A stretch of DNA of 64,000 nt from Gammaproteobacteria bacterium (GCA_002711845.1 PASF01000009.1:1-64000); one strand, 5' to 3'; shown: positions 7,405 through 16,217, counted from the first letter of the stretch. A program made the numbers and translations. The notes: generated by a model from the sequence alone, not told the origin.

Positions 7405-7926
7405 ATGAAGAAAGGAACACTGACATTCTTCAGTGGGAAAATGGGTGCGGGGAAAACTACGAAATCACGTGACATTGCTCAGAAACGGAATGCCGTTTTG
7501 ATTTCAGAAGACGAGTGGCTTGGGGCAATATATCCGAACAGTATTGAGTCTCTAGAAGATTATATTAAATATTCTACGCGGCTTAAGCCCCAAATGAAGA
7601 AATTGGTTCAAGCCATATTGAGCGCGGGAACAGACGTGGTGATGGATTTCCCGGCGAATACTATTGCGCAAAGAAATTGGTTTAGAAGCATTTTTTCAGA
7701 AATCCAGGCTCCTCACGAATTGGTTTACATCGACCTGCCAAATAGTGTTTGTTTAGAGCAGATCGGAAAGCGGCGAATCGAACAACCTGAGAGGGCGGCG
7801 ACTGATACGGAAGCGGTGTTTAAGCAAGTTACAAAGCACTTCGTAGCGCCCAGAGCAGACGAAGGATTCAATATAAATGTGATGGCGGAAAATACAATAC
7901 AATCCGCTCCAGACGGACCAAGATGA
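7405..7926 (+). CDS. P-loop ATP-binding protein, kinase-like (cassette gene)
   Basis: A 173-residue P-loop NTPase of the AAA_33 / nucleotide-kinase-like group. The Walker A motif is FSGKMGAGKTTKS at residues 9-21. An ISEDEW motif near residue 34 and the VVMDFPANT segment (a Walker B-like Asp) near residue 78 match small-molecule kinases such as chloramphenicol phosphotransferase and zeta-like proteins. The KRRIEQPERAATDTEAVF region near residue 126 would be the lid. ATG 7405 follows AGAGGTA. Short ATP-binding proteins of this type are common cargo in chromosomal integrons; the phosphorylated substrate is unknown. Confidence 0.82.
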   Translation: MKKGTLTFFSGKMGAGKTTKSRDIAQKRNAVLISEDEWLGAIYPNSIESLEDYIKYSTRLKPQMKKLVQAILSAGTDVVMDFPANTIAQRNWFRSIFSEIQAPHELVYIDLPNSVCLEQIGKRRIEQPERAATDTEAVFKQVTKHFVAPRADEGFNINVMAENTIQSAPDGPR

Positions 7927-7995
7927 GCCGTCATGCCTTTTGCTGACGCAAAAGCCCCGCCAGCTCACGCTGGCCGCTGAATGTTAGCGTTATGT
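7922..7995 (+). other. attC: Degenerate attC site 8, end of the cassette array
   Basis: The right core GTTATGT (7989-7995) is intact and the body (CTTTTGCTGACGCAAAAG, CGCCAGCTCACGCTGGCCG) closely resembles attC4. The left core, expected as xxxTAAC, reads ATGAGCC. Beyond it no further attC is seen, so it likely marks the array boundary and may be inactive. Confidence 0.7.
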
Positions 7996-8182
7996 GTCTC
8001 TCAGACTTAGAAGAATAGGTTAAGCTCAGATTCTCCGGTTATCAGAACCGACCAAAAGGACCTGAAATGACTTATTCTCATAAGGATCAGGATGGCTATC
8101 GCAGTATTTCCTCCCATCCTCGTCAAATCAAATGAGGCGGAATGCCTCTATAACCGCGAGTCAACCCAATGTGGAGTGAGAT

Positions 8183-9232
8183 ATGACTATTCGAAAACTA
8201 AACATAATGATTGCATTTATTTGCCTGTTTATCGTTTCACCGGCTTTCTCCCAAGGCCAGGGGAACCAGGGGTCAAGTAACGGCCAGCCATTTCAGAACC
8301 TGCAAGAACAGATCGATAGTTTGCAAGCGCAGATTAACGCAATACAGCCGGGAAGCAGCAATGCGCCCATAGATCTGGAAGTTGATTGCAATAATGGTGA
8401 AACAATCAATGGCGCAATAGCGTCAGTGGGGGGCGCTGTCAATCAGCTCAATATTGAGATAATCGGTAATTGTGTGGAGCAGGTAGCTTTGCGCAGAAGC
8501 AACGTCCATCTTCAAGGAGTTTCTTCCGATGCCGGGATAACCGGAAATTATGCGCTAATTGCACTAGACGGAGCGTCAAATATCACAGCTGATTCACTGA
8601 CCCTGAATGGGGGACGTGCCGCGCTGACCTGTCTCGATAATGCTTCCGTGCGTGCCTCTAACCTGATACTGGAGAATTCTAGTAGTGGGGTGTTGGCGCA
8701 ATACGGCGGCACCTGTGACATCACAGATTCCATTATACAGAATAATAATGAGGGCATGACTATTGGTACCAACGGTTCGGTTGACGCCAAAGGTGTGATC
8801 CTGCAAGACAGCAGCGGAGTTGCAGCAAATGTCTATACAGGTGGCAGTCTTACCCTTGGCGCATCCTCGGCAGGAACGTCCCTGGTTAGTAACAATAGAT
8901 TTGGCTTGATCATTTTTGCTAATGGCAGTTTGCGGCCACTTGATGTAATTGTAGAGAATAACCAGTCTAACGGAATTAACATATGGGGCGGTGGCACACT
9001 GTTTACGGAAGGCTATGCCAGCGGTGGTCTGGTAGTTCAAAACAATGGTGGACACGGGATTATTGTGCAGCCACTATCCACAGCAAATTTTGGTGGACAA
9101 GTAAGCCTTAACAACAATGCACAGTTTGGTCTGGTCTGTACCGGTGTACACAGCATCTCAGGTTTGGGAAATGTTCTGGCTACGGGTAATGGTAGCGGTG
9201 ACATCGCCGGATCCTGTGGGTATGGTCTCTAG
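8183..9232 (+). CDS. Secreted right-handed parallel beta-helix protein
   Basis: A 349-residue protein with a signal peptide (residues 1-23, ending SPAFSQ), preceded by a good GGAGTGAG ribosome site. After a Gln-rich linker and short coiled coil (residues 35-55), residues 60-345 consist of repeating 20-25-residue rungs with many N-N-x-x-G-I/L turns (for example NNNEGMTIG, NNRFGLIIF, NNQSNGINIWGGG, NNGGHGIIV). These are typical of pectate-lyase-like parallel beta-helices. Four Cys residues are scattered in the helix. No catalytic residues are recognisable, so binding or polysaccharide-interaction roles are as likely as enzymatic ones. It is the first gene past the array and has no attC behind it. 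Confidence 0.85.
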   Translation: MTIRKLNIMIAFICLFIVSPAFSQGQGNQGSSNGQPFQNLQEQIDSLQAQINAIQPGSSNAPIDLEVDCNNGETINGAIASVGGAVNQLNIEIIGNCVEQVALRRSNVHLQGVSSDAGITGNYALIALDGASNITADSLTLNGGRAALTCLDNASVRASNLILENSSSGVLAQYGGTCDITDSIIQNNNEGMTIGTNGSVDAKGVILQDSSGVAANVYTGGSLTLGASSAGTSLVSNNRFGLIIFANGSLRPLDVIVENNQSNGINIWGGGTLFTEGYASGGLVVQNNGGHGIIVQPLSTANFGGQVSLNNNAQFGLVCTGVHSISGLGNVLATGNGSGDIAGSCGYGL

Positions 9233-9406
9233 ACCAACAGATTTAGGTGCCGGTGTACAAAAGTCGGGGACACTTCTAGTTTAAGGGATCGAAATGATGA
9301 CATTCGACCAGATTCGTTACCCACTGACATTGGGCAAGGCATGTACCGGCAGACGCCGCTGAATTTATGATATCTTGACTGACCAATGACCGCTCAGGGG
9401 GAGCTG

Positions 9407-10297
9407 ATGAGTGATAAAAAAATGCCTGTATCGTTGGTGTTGGGCAGCGGCGGGGCCCGGGGGCTGGCTCACATAGGGGTTATCCGGTCGTTAAACGACA
9501 GTGGTAAATACGATATAAAGTCGGTGAGCGGTTCGTCGATCGGCGCGCTGATAGGCGGGCTTTATGCCGCCGGCAAGCTGGACGTGTACGAGCAATGGGT
9601 CAAGGGCCTGAGCGCAACGGATGTCTGGGGTTTGCTGGATTTTTCATTCACCAATAAAGGCTTGTTCAAAGGCGATCGCCTGATGGAAAAACTGGGTGAC
9701 CTGGTGGGTGATCAGAACATTGAGGATTTGGACATTGACTTTACCGCCGTCGCTTCGGATATAGAGCACCGCAGGGAAATATGGCTGGATAGCGGGCCGT
9801 TGTTTGATGCCATCCGGGCATCTATTGCTATACCCGGTTTTTTCACACCCGTGTTACGCGACGGCTGCGCCCTGGTCGATGGTGGATTACTGAGTCCGCT
9901 ACCCGTTGCGCCGGTTAAAAGAATAGCTGCCTCACATATGGTGGTGGTCTCTCTGAATGGCGGAGAAAACCAAGCATTGAACCAGGCGGATGAAGAAGAC
10001 GAGCACGATCAGGAACACCAACCGGAGCAAAAAAAAGGTCTTCAAAGCTGGTTACTGGGTTTCAAAAAACGAGTCGGACTGACATCTACAGAAGAGGACA
10101 GTGATTCGGCCATTGATTTCATGAGCAAATCACTGGAGGCCATGCAGGATCGCATAGCACGTTACCAGATGGCGGCCTATCGTCCCGACACGCTCATCGA
10201 AATACCGGTCAGCGCCTGTGATGTGCTGGATTTTCATCGTGCCGAGGAAATGATAGAGCTGGGATACAAACTGGCGACACAGGCCATGAATGACTGA
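9407..10297 (+). CDS. Patatin-like phospholipase, RssA/NTE type
   Basis: A 296-residue patatin-fold lipid acyl hydrolase with a Ser-Asp dyad. The oxyanion loop GSGGARG is at residues 13-19, the nucleophile elbow G-S-S-I-G at 42-46 (Ser44) and the D-G-G motif at 158-160 (Asp158). The N-terminal three quarters match the bacterial RssA/YchK group. A charged low-complexity insert (residues about 195-215, rich in E, D, Q and H) precedes the C-terminal helices. ATG 9407 is supported by GGGGAG just upstream. It has no signal peptide, so a cytoplasmic or inner-membrane-associated role is inferred. Convergent with the glutaredoxin-MauE gene. Confidence 0.92.
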   Translation: MSDKKMPVSLVLGSGGARGLAHIGVIRSLNDSGKYDIKSVSGSSIGALIGGLYAAGKLDVYEQWVKGLSATDVWGLLDFSFTNKGLFKGDRLMEKLGDLVGDQNIEDLDIDFTAVASDIEHRREIWLDSGPLFDAIRASIAIPGFFTPVLRDGCALVDGGLLSPLPVAPVKRIAASHMVVVSLNGGENQALNQADEEDEHDQEHQPEQKKGLQSWLLGFKKRVGLTSTEEDSDSAIDFMSKSLEAMQDRIARYQMAAYRPDTLIEIPVSACDVLDFHRAEEMIELGYKLATQAMND

Positions 10298-10393
10298 CAT
10301 TGAGCCGCGATCACGGGTCGCGCTTATCGATCAAACTAACCCGGAGCCATGAGAGTGATCAAAGCTTCCTCCTCATGCCGATTCAACGACCTG

Positions 10394-11143
10394 TCAAACA
10401 AGCCCGTGCGCAAAAAACATCCATATCGCCATCGCAACCATCATCAGGTTTTCAGTCAATGAAATGAATCCAAGTGGCACATTGCTGTTACCGCCGACAC
10501 AGGCACACTTGATTTCGCGCTTTTCGATATAGACCGCTTTAAAAACCGACACCGCACCAACAGTACCGATGAACAGCGCCACTGGAATTGATATCCAGTT
10601 AAGGATACTACCCACCATCAGCAGCCCCGCAAGTCCCTCCGCATAAGGGTATACGTAACCGTAAGGCACCCACCGCTTAGCCAGAAGATCGTAGTTCAAG
10701 AACATGGTCTGAAAGCTTTCAACGTCCTGTAATTTTAACAACGCCAGTACAATCATTGACAAAGCGATGAACCACTCGCCAGCCTGAATCGTCAACGGAC
10801 TGCCATAAACGTTGAAACTCAATATAGCTGCAGTCAAGGCCGTCAGTGAAAACAATACTGCCACTGGCCGGTAGCTGGTGGCATCAGGGTTTTTGACCGG
10901 TTTTCCTAGGTGTTTGCGAACCGCCTCATACCCGCCTATGCGTTCACCGCCGATGAATGTCTGGGGTGTCGTTTTGACGTCATGCTCGGCCTTAAAGTCA
11001 TCAATCTGCTGCTGCGTGGTTAAATGATGATCTTCGATCTCGTATCCTTCGCGATGCAACAGGTCAACCGTTTTCAGGCCGAAAGGGCAGGTATGATCAT
11101 CGGTCAGCATGCGGTACACCACGGCTTTCTTTTGATTACTCAT
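10394..11143 (-). CDS. Glutaredoxin-MauE fusion membrane protein
   Basis: A 249-residue fusion. Residues 1-85 are a glutaredoxin domain with a monothiol CPFG site (Cys19) and the TTPQTFIGGERIGGY cis-Pro/glutathione-binding block. Residues 95-249 are a four-helix MauE/DoxX-like membrane domain with KCACVGG near residue 212, a Cys pair typical of MauE. MauE proteins are linked to periplasmic disulfide chemistry, so an electron-relay between cytosolic thiol and membrane or periplasm is the natural hypothesis. ATG 11143 has GGGAGCTC upstream; longer starts would run through the promoter. It is transcribed divergently from a MerR regulator through an unusual palindromic promoter, implying induction by a metal or thiol stress. 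Confidence 0.88.
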   Translation of the reverse strand: MSNQKKAVVYRMLTDDHTCPFGLKTVDLLHREGYEIEDHHLTTQQQIDDFKAEHDVKTTPQTFIGGERIGGYEAVRKHLGKPVKNPDATSYRPVAVLFSLTALTAAILSFNVYGSPLTIQAGEWFIALSMIVLALLKLQDVESFQTMFLNYDLLAKRWVPYGYVYPYAEGLAGLLMVGSILNWISIPVALFIGTVGAVSVFKAVYIEKREIKCACVGGNSNVPLGFISLTENLMMVAMAIWMFFAHGLV

Positions 11144-11174
11144 CAGAGCTCCCGGATTCGATTGGTGAACTTCC

Positions 11175-11206
11175 ATGATAGATGCCGTACCATGGTACGG
11201 TGTCAA
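11175..11206 (-). promoter_or_regulatory. MerR-type promoter/operator of the glutaredoxin-MauE gene
   Basis: On the minus strand TTGACA (11201-11206) and TATCAT (11175-11180) are separated by 20 bases. The spacer is filled by a perfect 16-base palindrome, CCGTACCATGGTACGG (11185-11200). An over-long spacer occupied by a dyad is the hallmark of MerR-activated promoters, and a merR gene starts 28 bases away. Confidence 0.9.
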
Positions 11207-11233
11207 GTTGGTGCGCGGAGGTAAAATCAAAAA

Positions 11234-11653
11234 ATGAAAAATCTAGACGACGACATTACGATAGGTCAACTAGCAAACCTCGCCAACATCGGAGTGGAAA
11301 CCCTTCGTTTTTATCAGCGCCGGGGACTGCTTGAAGTGCCGGAAACTGAAGGAAAAGTACGTTTTTATACCCATGATCACCTTCGTCGGCTGACGTTTAT
11401 TAAAAACGCGAAACTGGCCGGTTTCACGCTCAGCGAAATTTATCAGCTTTTGGACTTTGATGCCCGGGCAGGTCGCCGTCAGGCGCGCATGCTGGCCAAG
11501 CAACGCCTGGTGCAGATCGATTACCAAATGCAAACGCTGATAACCGCGCGCAATGCGCTGACAAAACTGGTCACTGCTTGCGATAGTGGCAAGCAGGGTC
11601 CGTGTCCGATACTTGAAGCGTTTGAATCTGACAATTCAATTATGGATACGTAG
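11234..11653 (+). CDS. MerR family transcriptional regulator
   Basis: A 139-residue MerR-family activator. The winged-helix part is residues 8-75 (TIGQLANLANIGVETLRFYQ, GLLEVPETEGKVRFY), followed by a dimerisation helix and a C-terminal loop with Cys116 and Cys124 (ACDSGKQGPCPI). This resembles the Cys117/Cys126 metal loop of mercury MerR, but the third ligand (MerR Cys82) is absent (residues 79-83 read AGRRQ) and the spacing is one shorter. It therefore may sense another thiophilic metal or a thiol/oxidant signal. A GGAGGT site precedes the ATG. It most likely controls the divergent glutaredoxin-MauE gene through the palindrome at 11185-11200. Confidence 0.92.
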   Translation: MKNLDDDITIGQLANLANIGVETLRFYQRRGLLEVPETEGKVRFYTHDHLRRLTFIKNAKLAGFTLSEIYQLLDFDARAGRRQARMLAKQRLVQIDYQMQTLITARNALTKLVTACDSGKQGPCPILEAFESDNSIMDT

Positions 11654-11799
11654 CACCCGTCGCACGTGTAAATGTCGCTTCAATTCAATGTGTCGCAGCT
11701 CCAAATAAGTGCGGCTCAATGCGTCATGCCCGCAGTCGCTTCCACGATATCATCCCGCCCGGGTTCAGGGATCCGTCCTCACGCGCTATACTGGCGCGC

Positions 11800-13614
11800 A
11801 TGACGGTAGAAATCGCGCTCGTTTTTTTCATTATCGGCTGCGGACTGTATCTCTTCGCCTCGCAGAAGCTGCCGATCGACGTCTCGGCACTGGCCATACT
11901 GGCCACTGTCATGGCGATCCCCCAGCTGTTCCACTCCCAATGGCTGATGGAGCGCGGTGTCGATCTGAAGGCCGCGTTTCCGACGATTCCCGAGAGTCTG
12001 TCGGGTTTTTCCAGTGAAGCGACAGTGACGGTGCTGTGCATGTTCATTCTGTCGGGCGGTATTCAACGCTCCGGCATGATCAACCTGCTGGCCAAGAAAC
12101 TGATACCCTTGGTTGGCAACTCCGAAACCCGCCAGATCATTATCGTCGGTGTCATGATCGGCGTGGTGTCAGGCTTTATCAACAATACCGCCGCCGTGGC
12201 AATCGCCATACCGCTGATGCTGAACCTGGCCAAAAGCAGTAATACCAGGGCCTCACGTGTCCTGCTGCCGCTCAGCTTCTTCGGCATGATGGGGGGCACG
12301 CTGACGCTGGTCGGCACCTCCACCAATATCCTGACATCGTCCATACTGGCAGATACGCCCGCATTCGGTCGCTCGCTGATGATGTTCGAGTTCACACACA
12401 TCGGCATGCTGATCCTGCTGACCGGGATTGTCTACTTTCTGACCATCGGACGGCTGCTGCTACCCAAAACGGATGCCAACCCCGTTACTGATGAAAAGGA
12501 AGAAGAGTTTGTCATCGAGTTGGCCGTCACCCATGGCAGCAAGCTGGTTGACCAGACGCTGGAGGAGGCTCAATTCCAGGCTAAAAGCGGCACCAAGGTC
12601 ATGAAACTGATTCGCGGCAGCAAGATCTGGAAGAACAAGGCGACGGACGCCACGATCAAGGCCGATGACGTCATTGTCATCTGCGCCACGGTGCGCCAGG
12701 TGCTGGATCTGATCTCGGAAGACTGGGTTGACGTGTTGTCCGAGTTCACCGGTGTGCGCAAGGCGCGCCCCGATACACAGGTGGTACCGGTGTTGCTGCG
12801 TAATCGCCGCTTGTTTGATGGACGCAAGGCCGACGAGGTGGATTTCTGGAAGCTGTATAATGCGCGCCTGATTGGTCTGGATACCAAGAAGCTGCGCTCG
12901 CGACGCCTGGCCGATGAGGAGCTGTATGTCGGCGAGATCGTGCTGCTGAATATTTCCCAGACGGCATTGACCCGGTTGCACCGCAGCTACGATATGGTCG
13001 TGCTTGATGAATACAAGGATTATTTCAGCCGTGGCCGCATGGTCATTGCCGGCGGCATTGTGGCCGCTGTCATCTTCCTGGCTGCCGCGACACCACTGCC
13101 CATTGTGCTGACCGCGATCGCCGGTGTCGTTGCCATGGTGGCCACGCGCTGCATTCCCTATCAGGAGATGTACCAGGATGTGTCCTGGAGCGTGATCTTT
13201 CTGCTCGCCGGCGTGATCCCGCTGGGGATCGCGATGACAAAATCCGGGGCGGCTGACTGGGTGGGTTCGCTGATCGCTGTCAATGCGGCGGACTGGCATC
13301 CCATATTTGTGCTGATGGCGCTGTACGCGATTACCACCGTCCTGACCGAGATGGTCAGCAATAACGCCTCTGCGGTGATTCTGGTCCCCATTGCCGTGTC
13401 GCTGTCCGGTCAACTGGAGCTGGAGCCCTTGGCATTGGTGCTGGCCGTGATGCTCGCGGCTTCGACCAGTTTTCTGTCGCCGATTGGCTATCAGACCAAT
13501 ACCATGATCTATGGCACGGGCGCACTGAAGTTCACTGATTTTGCGCGCGTCGGTGCGCCGCTGAACCTGATATTGATGGTGGTCACCAGTTGCGCGATTT
13601 ACTGGTTGTTCTGA
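11800..13614 (+). CDS. SLC13-family anion permease with internal TrkA-C domains
   Basis: A 604-residue inner-membrane transporter of the DASS/ArsB (citrate transporter-like) superfamily. Transmembrane helices occupy about residues 1-230 and 405-604, with the repeated family motifs near NNTAAVAIAIP and SNNASAVILVP. The soluble middle (about 235-400) contains two RCK_C/TrkA-C-like segments (THGSKLVDQTL and YNARLIGLDTKKLRSR), a common arrangement in SLC13 permeases of uncharacterised substrate (sulfate, dicarboxylate). ATG 11800 is chosen because the preceding residues are not membrane-like; an in-frame ATG at 11719 exists. Followed after 30 bases by an EamA permease on the same strand. Confidence 0.88.
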   Translation: MTVEIALVFFIIGCGLYLFASQKLPIDVSALAILATVMAIPQLFHSQWLMERGVDLKAAFPTIPESLSGFSSEATVTVLCMFILSGGIQRSGMINLLAKKLIPLVGNSETRQIIIVGVMIGVVSGFINNTAAVAIAIPLMLNLAKSSNTRASRVLLPLSFFGMMGGTLTLVGTSTNILTSSILADTPAFGRSLMMFEFTHIGMLILLTGIVYFLTIGRLLLPKTDANPVTDEKEEEFVIELAVTHGSKLVDQTLEEAQFQAKSGTKVMKLIRGSKIWKNKATDATIKADDVIVICATVRQVLDLISEDWVDVLSEFTGVRKARPDTQVVPVLLRNRRLFDGRKADEVDFWKLYNARLIGLDTKKLRSRRLADEELYVGEIVLLNISQTALTRLHRSYDMVVLDEYKDYFSRGRMVIAGGIVAAVIFLAAATPLPIVLTAIAGVVAMVATRCIPYQEMYQDVSWSVIFLLAGVIPLGIAMTKSGAADWVGSLIAVNAADWHPIFVLMALYAITTVLTEMVSNNASAVILVPIAVSLSGQLELEPLALVLAVMLAASTSFLSPIGYQTNTMIYGTGALKFTDFARVGAPLNLILMVVTSCAIYWLF

Positions 13615-13644
13615 GTGACCACAACGCGCTGAGAAGGAGCCTGA

Positions 13645-14529
13645 ATGCCTAGCGTGAGCACAGCATGGGTGGCATTGGCAGCATTCTGCTGGGGACTCTC
13701 AGGTGGGCTCGGCGGGTTGCTCCTGGCCGAAGGGTGGGACGCGTTCGTGATTGCCTTCTACCGGGGCGCGATAGGACTGTTCTTCGTTCTGATCTGGCTG
13801 ATGCTGCGCCCGCAGGGTCATGGGCTGGCAAATCACCGGTTATGGTGCTGGGCAACGATTGCAGGGCTGGGTGTGGCCGGCAATTTCGCATTCTATTTTC
13901 TCAGTATCCGTGAAGGTAGCGTGGTGGTAGCGGCGATGCTGATGTACTGCGCGCCGGTGTTTGTCTTTTTTGTGTCATTTGCGCTCGGGCTGGAGCGAGC
14001 CACTCCGTTTAAGTGGTGCGCCATTGCAGCGGCGATGATCGGCATCGCGTTACTCACGCGCATCTACAACATTGACGCGGCTGGCGTGACTCCCGCAGGC
14101 CTTGGTGCCGGGTTACTGGCAGGGATGTGTTACGCGCTGTTCATCTTCGGATTCAAGTACGCTGCGCCGCATGGCAGCCCTCAGGCGATTCTTGTCATCG
14201 CATTTGCTGTACTGACGAGCATCCTCATCTGGCCTGCCGATACGGATCAGACGGCCGCAGCCCTGACGACGTCCAGTTGGCCCCTGTTTGCCGCAATTGG
14301 TGTGCTTGGCGCCGGGTTATCGTTCATTGTTTACGTGGTGGGCCTTAAATACATCGCGCCGGCGGTGGCCGCAGTTGTGGCCATGGTCGAACCGGTCACC
14401 GCCGCATTATTCGGCGTCATGGTGTTGAGTGAAAATCTGGTGGGCCTGCAGATCCTTGGCATGGCGCTGATCCTGGTCACGGTGACCTGGTTGAGCGTCT
14501 ATTCGTCGTCAGCGAATGCCGACAGGTGA
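13645..14529 (+). CDS. EamA/DMT-family transporter
   Basis: A 294-residue integral membrane protein with ten predicted helices arranged as two EamA repeats (residues about 5-135 and 150-285). The second ends with the conserved EPVTAALFGVMVLSENL motif. It probably exports small metabolites or amino acids, but the substrate is not predictable. A strong AAGGAG precedes ATG 13645, and the gene may share a transcript with the SLC13 permease. Its last 31 bases overlap the 3' end of the opposite-strand deacetylase gene. Confidence 0.92.
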   Translation: MPSVSTAWVALAAFCWGLSGGLGGLLLAEGWDAFVIAFYRGAIGLFFVLIWLMLRPQGHGLANHRLWCWATIAGLGVAGNFAFYFLSIREGSVVVAAMLMYCAPVFVFFVSFALGLERATPFKWCAIAAAMIGIALLTRIYNIDAAGVTPAGLGAGLLAGMCYALFIFGFKYAAPHGSPQAILVIAFAVLTSILIWPADTDQTAAALTTSSWPLFAAIGVLGAGLSFIVYVVGLKYIAPAVAAVVAMVEPVTAALFGVMVLSENLVGLQILGMALILVTVTWLSVYSSSANADR

Positions 14530-15596
14530 TAGGCGGCCGCGTCCTCCACCTCCTTCACGCCAGTCTCACAGATCTGCGGCACGTCACCGCCCGCCAATAC
14601 CTCCAGAACGGCATGAACGCCGCGCGACAGCGAGGTCAGGTTGTAGCCGCCTTCCAGCACCAAGGCCAGCTTTCCTTTGCAGTGCTTGTCGGCGATGCCC
14701 TGCACGATGTCGGTGATTACCTTAAAGCCATCGTAGGTCAGGTTCAGTGCCATATCGTTGCGGTGTGGATCGAATCCTGCGGAGACCAGGATCAGGTCGG
14801 GTTCGAAGCGATCGGCGGCCGGCACCAGAATGTCCCGGAATGCTTTCTCGAAAGCCACGTCGCCTGCTGATTCGGGCAGCGGTACATTGATGGTGTAGCC
14901 TTCACCAAGGCCGGCGCCCACTTCTTCCAGATGGCCTGAGCCGGGATAAAAGGGCGCGGCACAGTGCGTATCAAAGAACAGCACACTGGGGTCGGCCCAG
15001 AAAATGTCCTGCGTGCCGTTACCGTGGTGGGCATCCCAGTCAATGATGAGAATGCGTTCGCAGCCAAGTTTGGCGTGAGCATGAGCCGCCGCCACAGCGA
15101 CATTGTTGATCAGGCAAAAACCACGAGCACGGACCGGTTCAGCATGGTGCCCCGGTGGTCTGACCAGCGCGAAAGCACTGTCGGCCTTGCCATTGACGAC
15201 AGATTCCACGGCAGCAATGGCGAGACCGGCGGCCATCACGGCCGCGTCAATGCTGTCAGGCGAAACAGCCGTCGTGTCTGAATCCAGCCAGGCGCGTTTG
15301 CCGGTCAGTGAAAACAGGTAATCCAGATAGGCACTGGTGTGCACCCGCGCCAGTTGTTTGTAGCTGGCCTTGGCGCCAGTACGGAACTGGACGCCGGGCA
15401 CCGGGTGCTCATCCAGGTAGGTTTTGATCGCAGAGATGCGGCCGGGATGTTCAGGGTAACTCCATTTGAAATCCAGCCCGTTCAGGATATTCCTGACACG
15501 TTTTTCAACCCGACTGGGCAGATAGGGTACATCGACTTCCGGGTTATGGCCAAGCATGACCTCGTCATAAAAAACATTAACCGTGCGCTTGGCCAT
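14499..15596 (-). CDS. Histone deacetylase-family amidohydrolase
   Basis: A 365-residue zinc deacetylase of the class II HDAC-like group (acetoin utilisation/acetylpolyamine amidohydrolase family). The catalytic His pair is at residues 150-151 (RPPGHH). Zinc ligands are Asp188 and His190 in DWDAHHGNGTQ, plus Asp276 in SAGFDPH. A C-terminal LEGGYNL supplies the transition-state Tyr. The usual SLHQ after the zinc site is replaced by FFDTHCAAPFYPG. Substrates could be acetyl-lysine proteins or acetylpolyamines. The gene is convergent and overlapping with the EamA permease and is probably transcribed alone. Confidence 0.93.
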   Translation of the reverse strand: MAKRTVNVFYDEVMLGHNPEVDVPYLPSRVEKRVRNILNGLDFKWSYPEHPGRISAIKTYLDEHPVPGVQFRTGAKASYKQLARVHTSAYLDYLFSLTGKRAWLDSDTTAVSPDSIDAAVMAAGLAIAAVESVVNGKADSAFALVRPPGHHAEPVRARGFCLINNVAVAAAHAHAKLGCERILIIDWDAHHGNGTQDIFWADPSVLFFDTHCAAPFYPGSGHLEEVGAGLGEGYTINVPLPESAGDVAFEKAFRDILVPAADRFEPDLILVSAGFDPHRNDMALNLTYDGFKVITDIVQGIADKHCKGKLALVLEGGYNLTSLSRGVHAVLEVLAGGDVPQICETGVKEVEDAAAYHLSAFADDE

Positions 15597-15638
15597 CTGA
15601 TTGTTCCCCTGTGCGGATTGTCTGCTTGCTGTTCTTTT

Positions 15639-15659
15639 TTCTTTGTTCTTTGTTCTTTG
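15639..15659 (+). repeat. Three tandem copies of a 7-bp unit
   Basis: TTCTTTG is repeated three times head to tail in the intergenic space between the deacetylase start and the GNAT stop. It lies where the deacetylase promoter would be, so copy-number change could matter, but no function is shown. Confidence 0.6.
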
Positions 15660-15686
15660 CCTATTGCCCGTTGTGCGCTAGAGTCG

Positions 15687-16217
15687 TCATGTTAGCGCGT
15701 TCTTCACGTTTTGGGTAAATGCCGCCGCGCGAATACCCGTCGTGACAAAACCAAGCCGTGTCCAGGCAGATTTGGCTTCTTTGTTGGATGACGAGTATTC
15801 CAGCACCAGATCGTGTGCGCCTCTTTCGTCGGCAAACTCAACGAGACTTCGCAACAGTGCCTTGAAGATACCAGCGTTGCGATACGCTGGCTCAACCCAG
15901 ATATCGTCAAGAATGGCGGACCGGTATTCTGTGACCGTTGCCTGCTCCCAGATACTTTGACTGGACCAGACCGTCACATCTCCCATCCCGACCAGGCCTA
16001 CACCGGGCTGCTCGGCAACCACGATGCGCTTGTCGGGCGAGGACAGTGCCGCTGCCAGCAGTTCGTGCAACCGCTGGTACTCGGACTCCTTGAGCGCCAG
16101 TTCAGGCCCACCGTTAACATGAAGCGCAAGTTTTGTAAGAAAATCCACCAGCACCGGCAGGTCTGCCGCGGTGGCATCACGAATGGTGCAGGCAGTCGTC
16201 GGTTTTTTGTTGGCCAT
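15687..16217 (-). CDS. GNAT family N-acetyltransferase
   Basis: A 176-residue GNAT protein starting at ATG 16217 (MANKKPTTACTIRDATAAD). The acetyl-CoA loop lies near residue 120, where the strand ILDDIWVEP leads to YRNAGIFKALL. The R-x-x-G-x-G/A motif is degenerate (R-N-A-G-I-F), as in some GNATs. The ending NKEAKSAWTRLGFV is the conserved C-terminal strand. The substrate is unknown. It is 28 bases downstream of the exonuclease gene on the same strand and may be the last gene of that transcript. Confidence 0.85.
   Translation of the reverse strand: MANKKPTTACTIRDATAADLPVLVDFLTKLALHVNGGPELALKESEYQRLHELLAAALSSPDKRIVVAEQPGVGLVGMGDVTVWSSQSIWEQATVTEYRSAILDDIWVEPAYRNAGIFKALLRSLVEFADERGAHDLVLEYSSSNKEAKSAWTRLGFVTTGIRAAAFTQNVKNALT

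Noticed and set aside
9233-9406. AAAAGTCGGGGACACTT motif resembling REP-associated sequences
   Set aside because: The motif occurs once and no transposase gene is present; a mobile element cannot be supported.
10298-10393. Possible terminator hairpin (CGCGATCACGGGTCGCG) between the patatin and glutaredoxin-MauE genes
   Set aside because: The stem is only five bases and no T tract follows on either strand.
12460-13413. Long 317-codon open frame opposite the SLC13 permease gene
   Set aside because: Its product is full of His, Gln, Arg and Asp with no domain. It is the antisense shadow of a GC-rich coding sequence.
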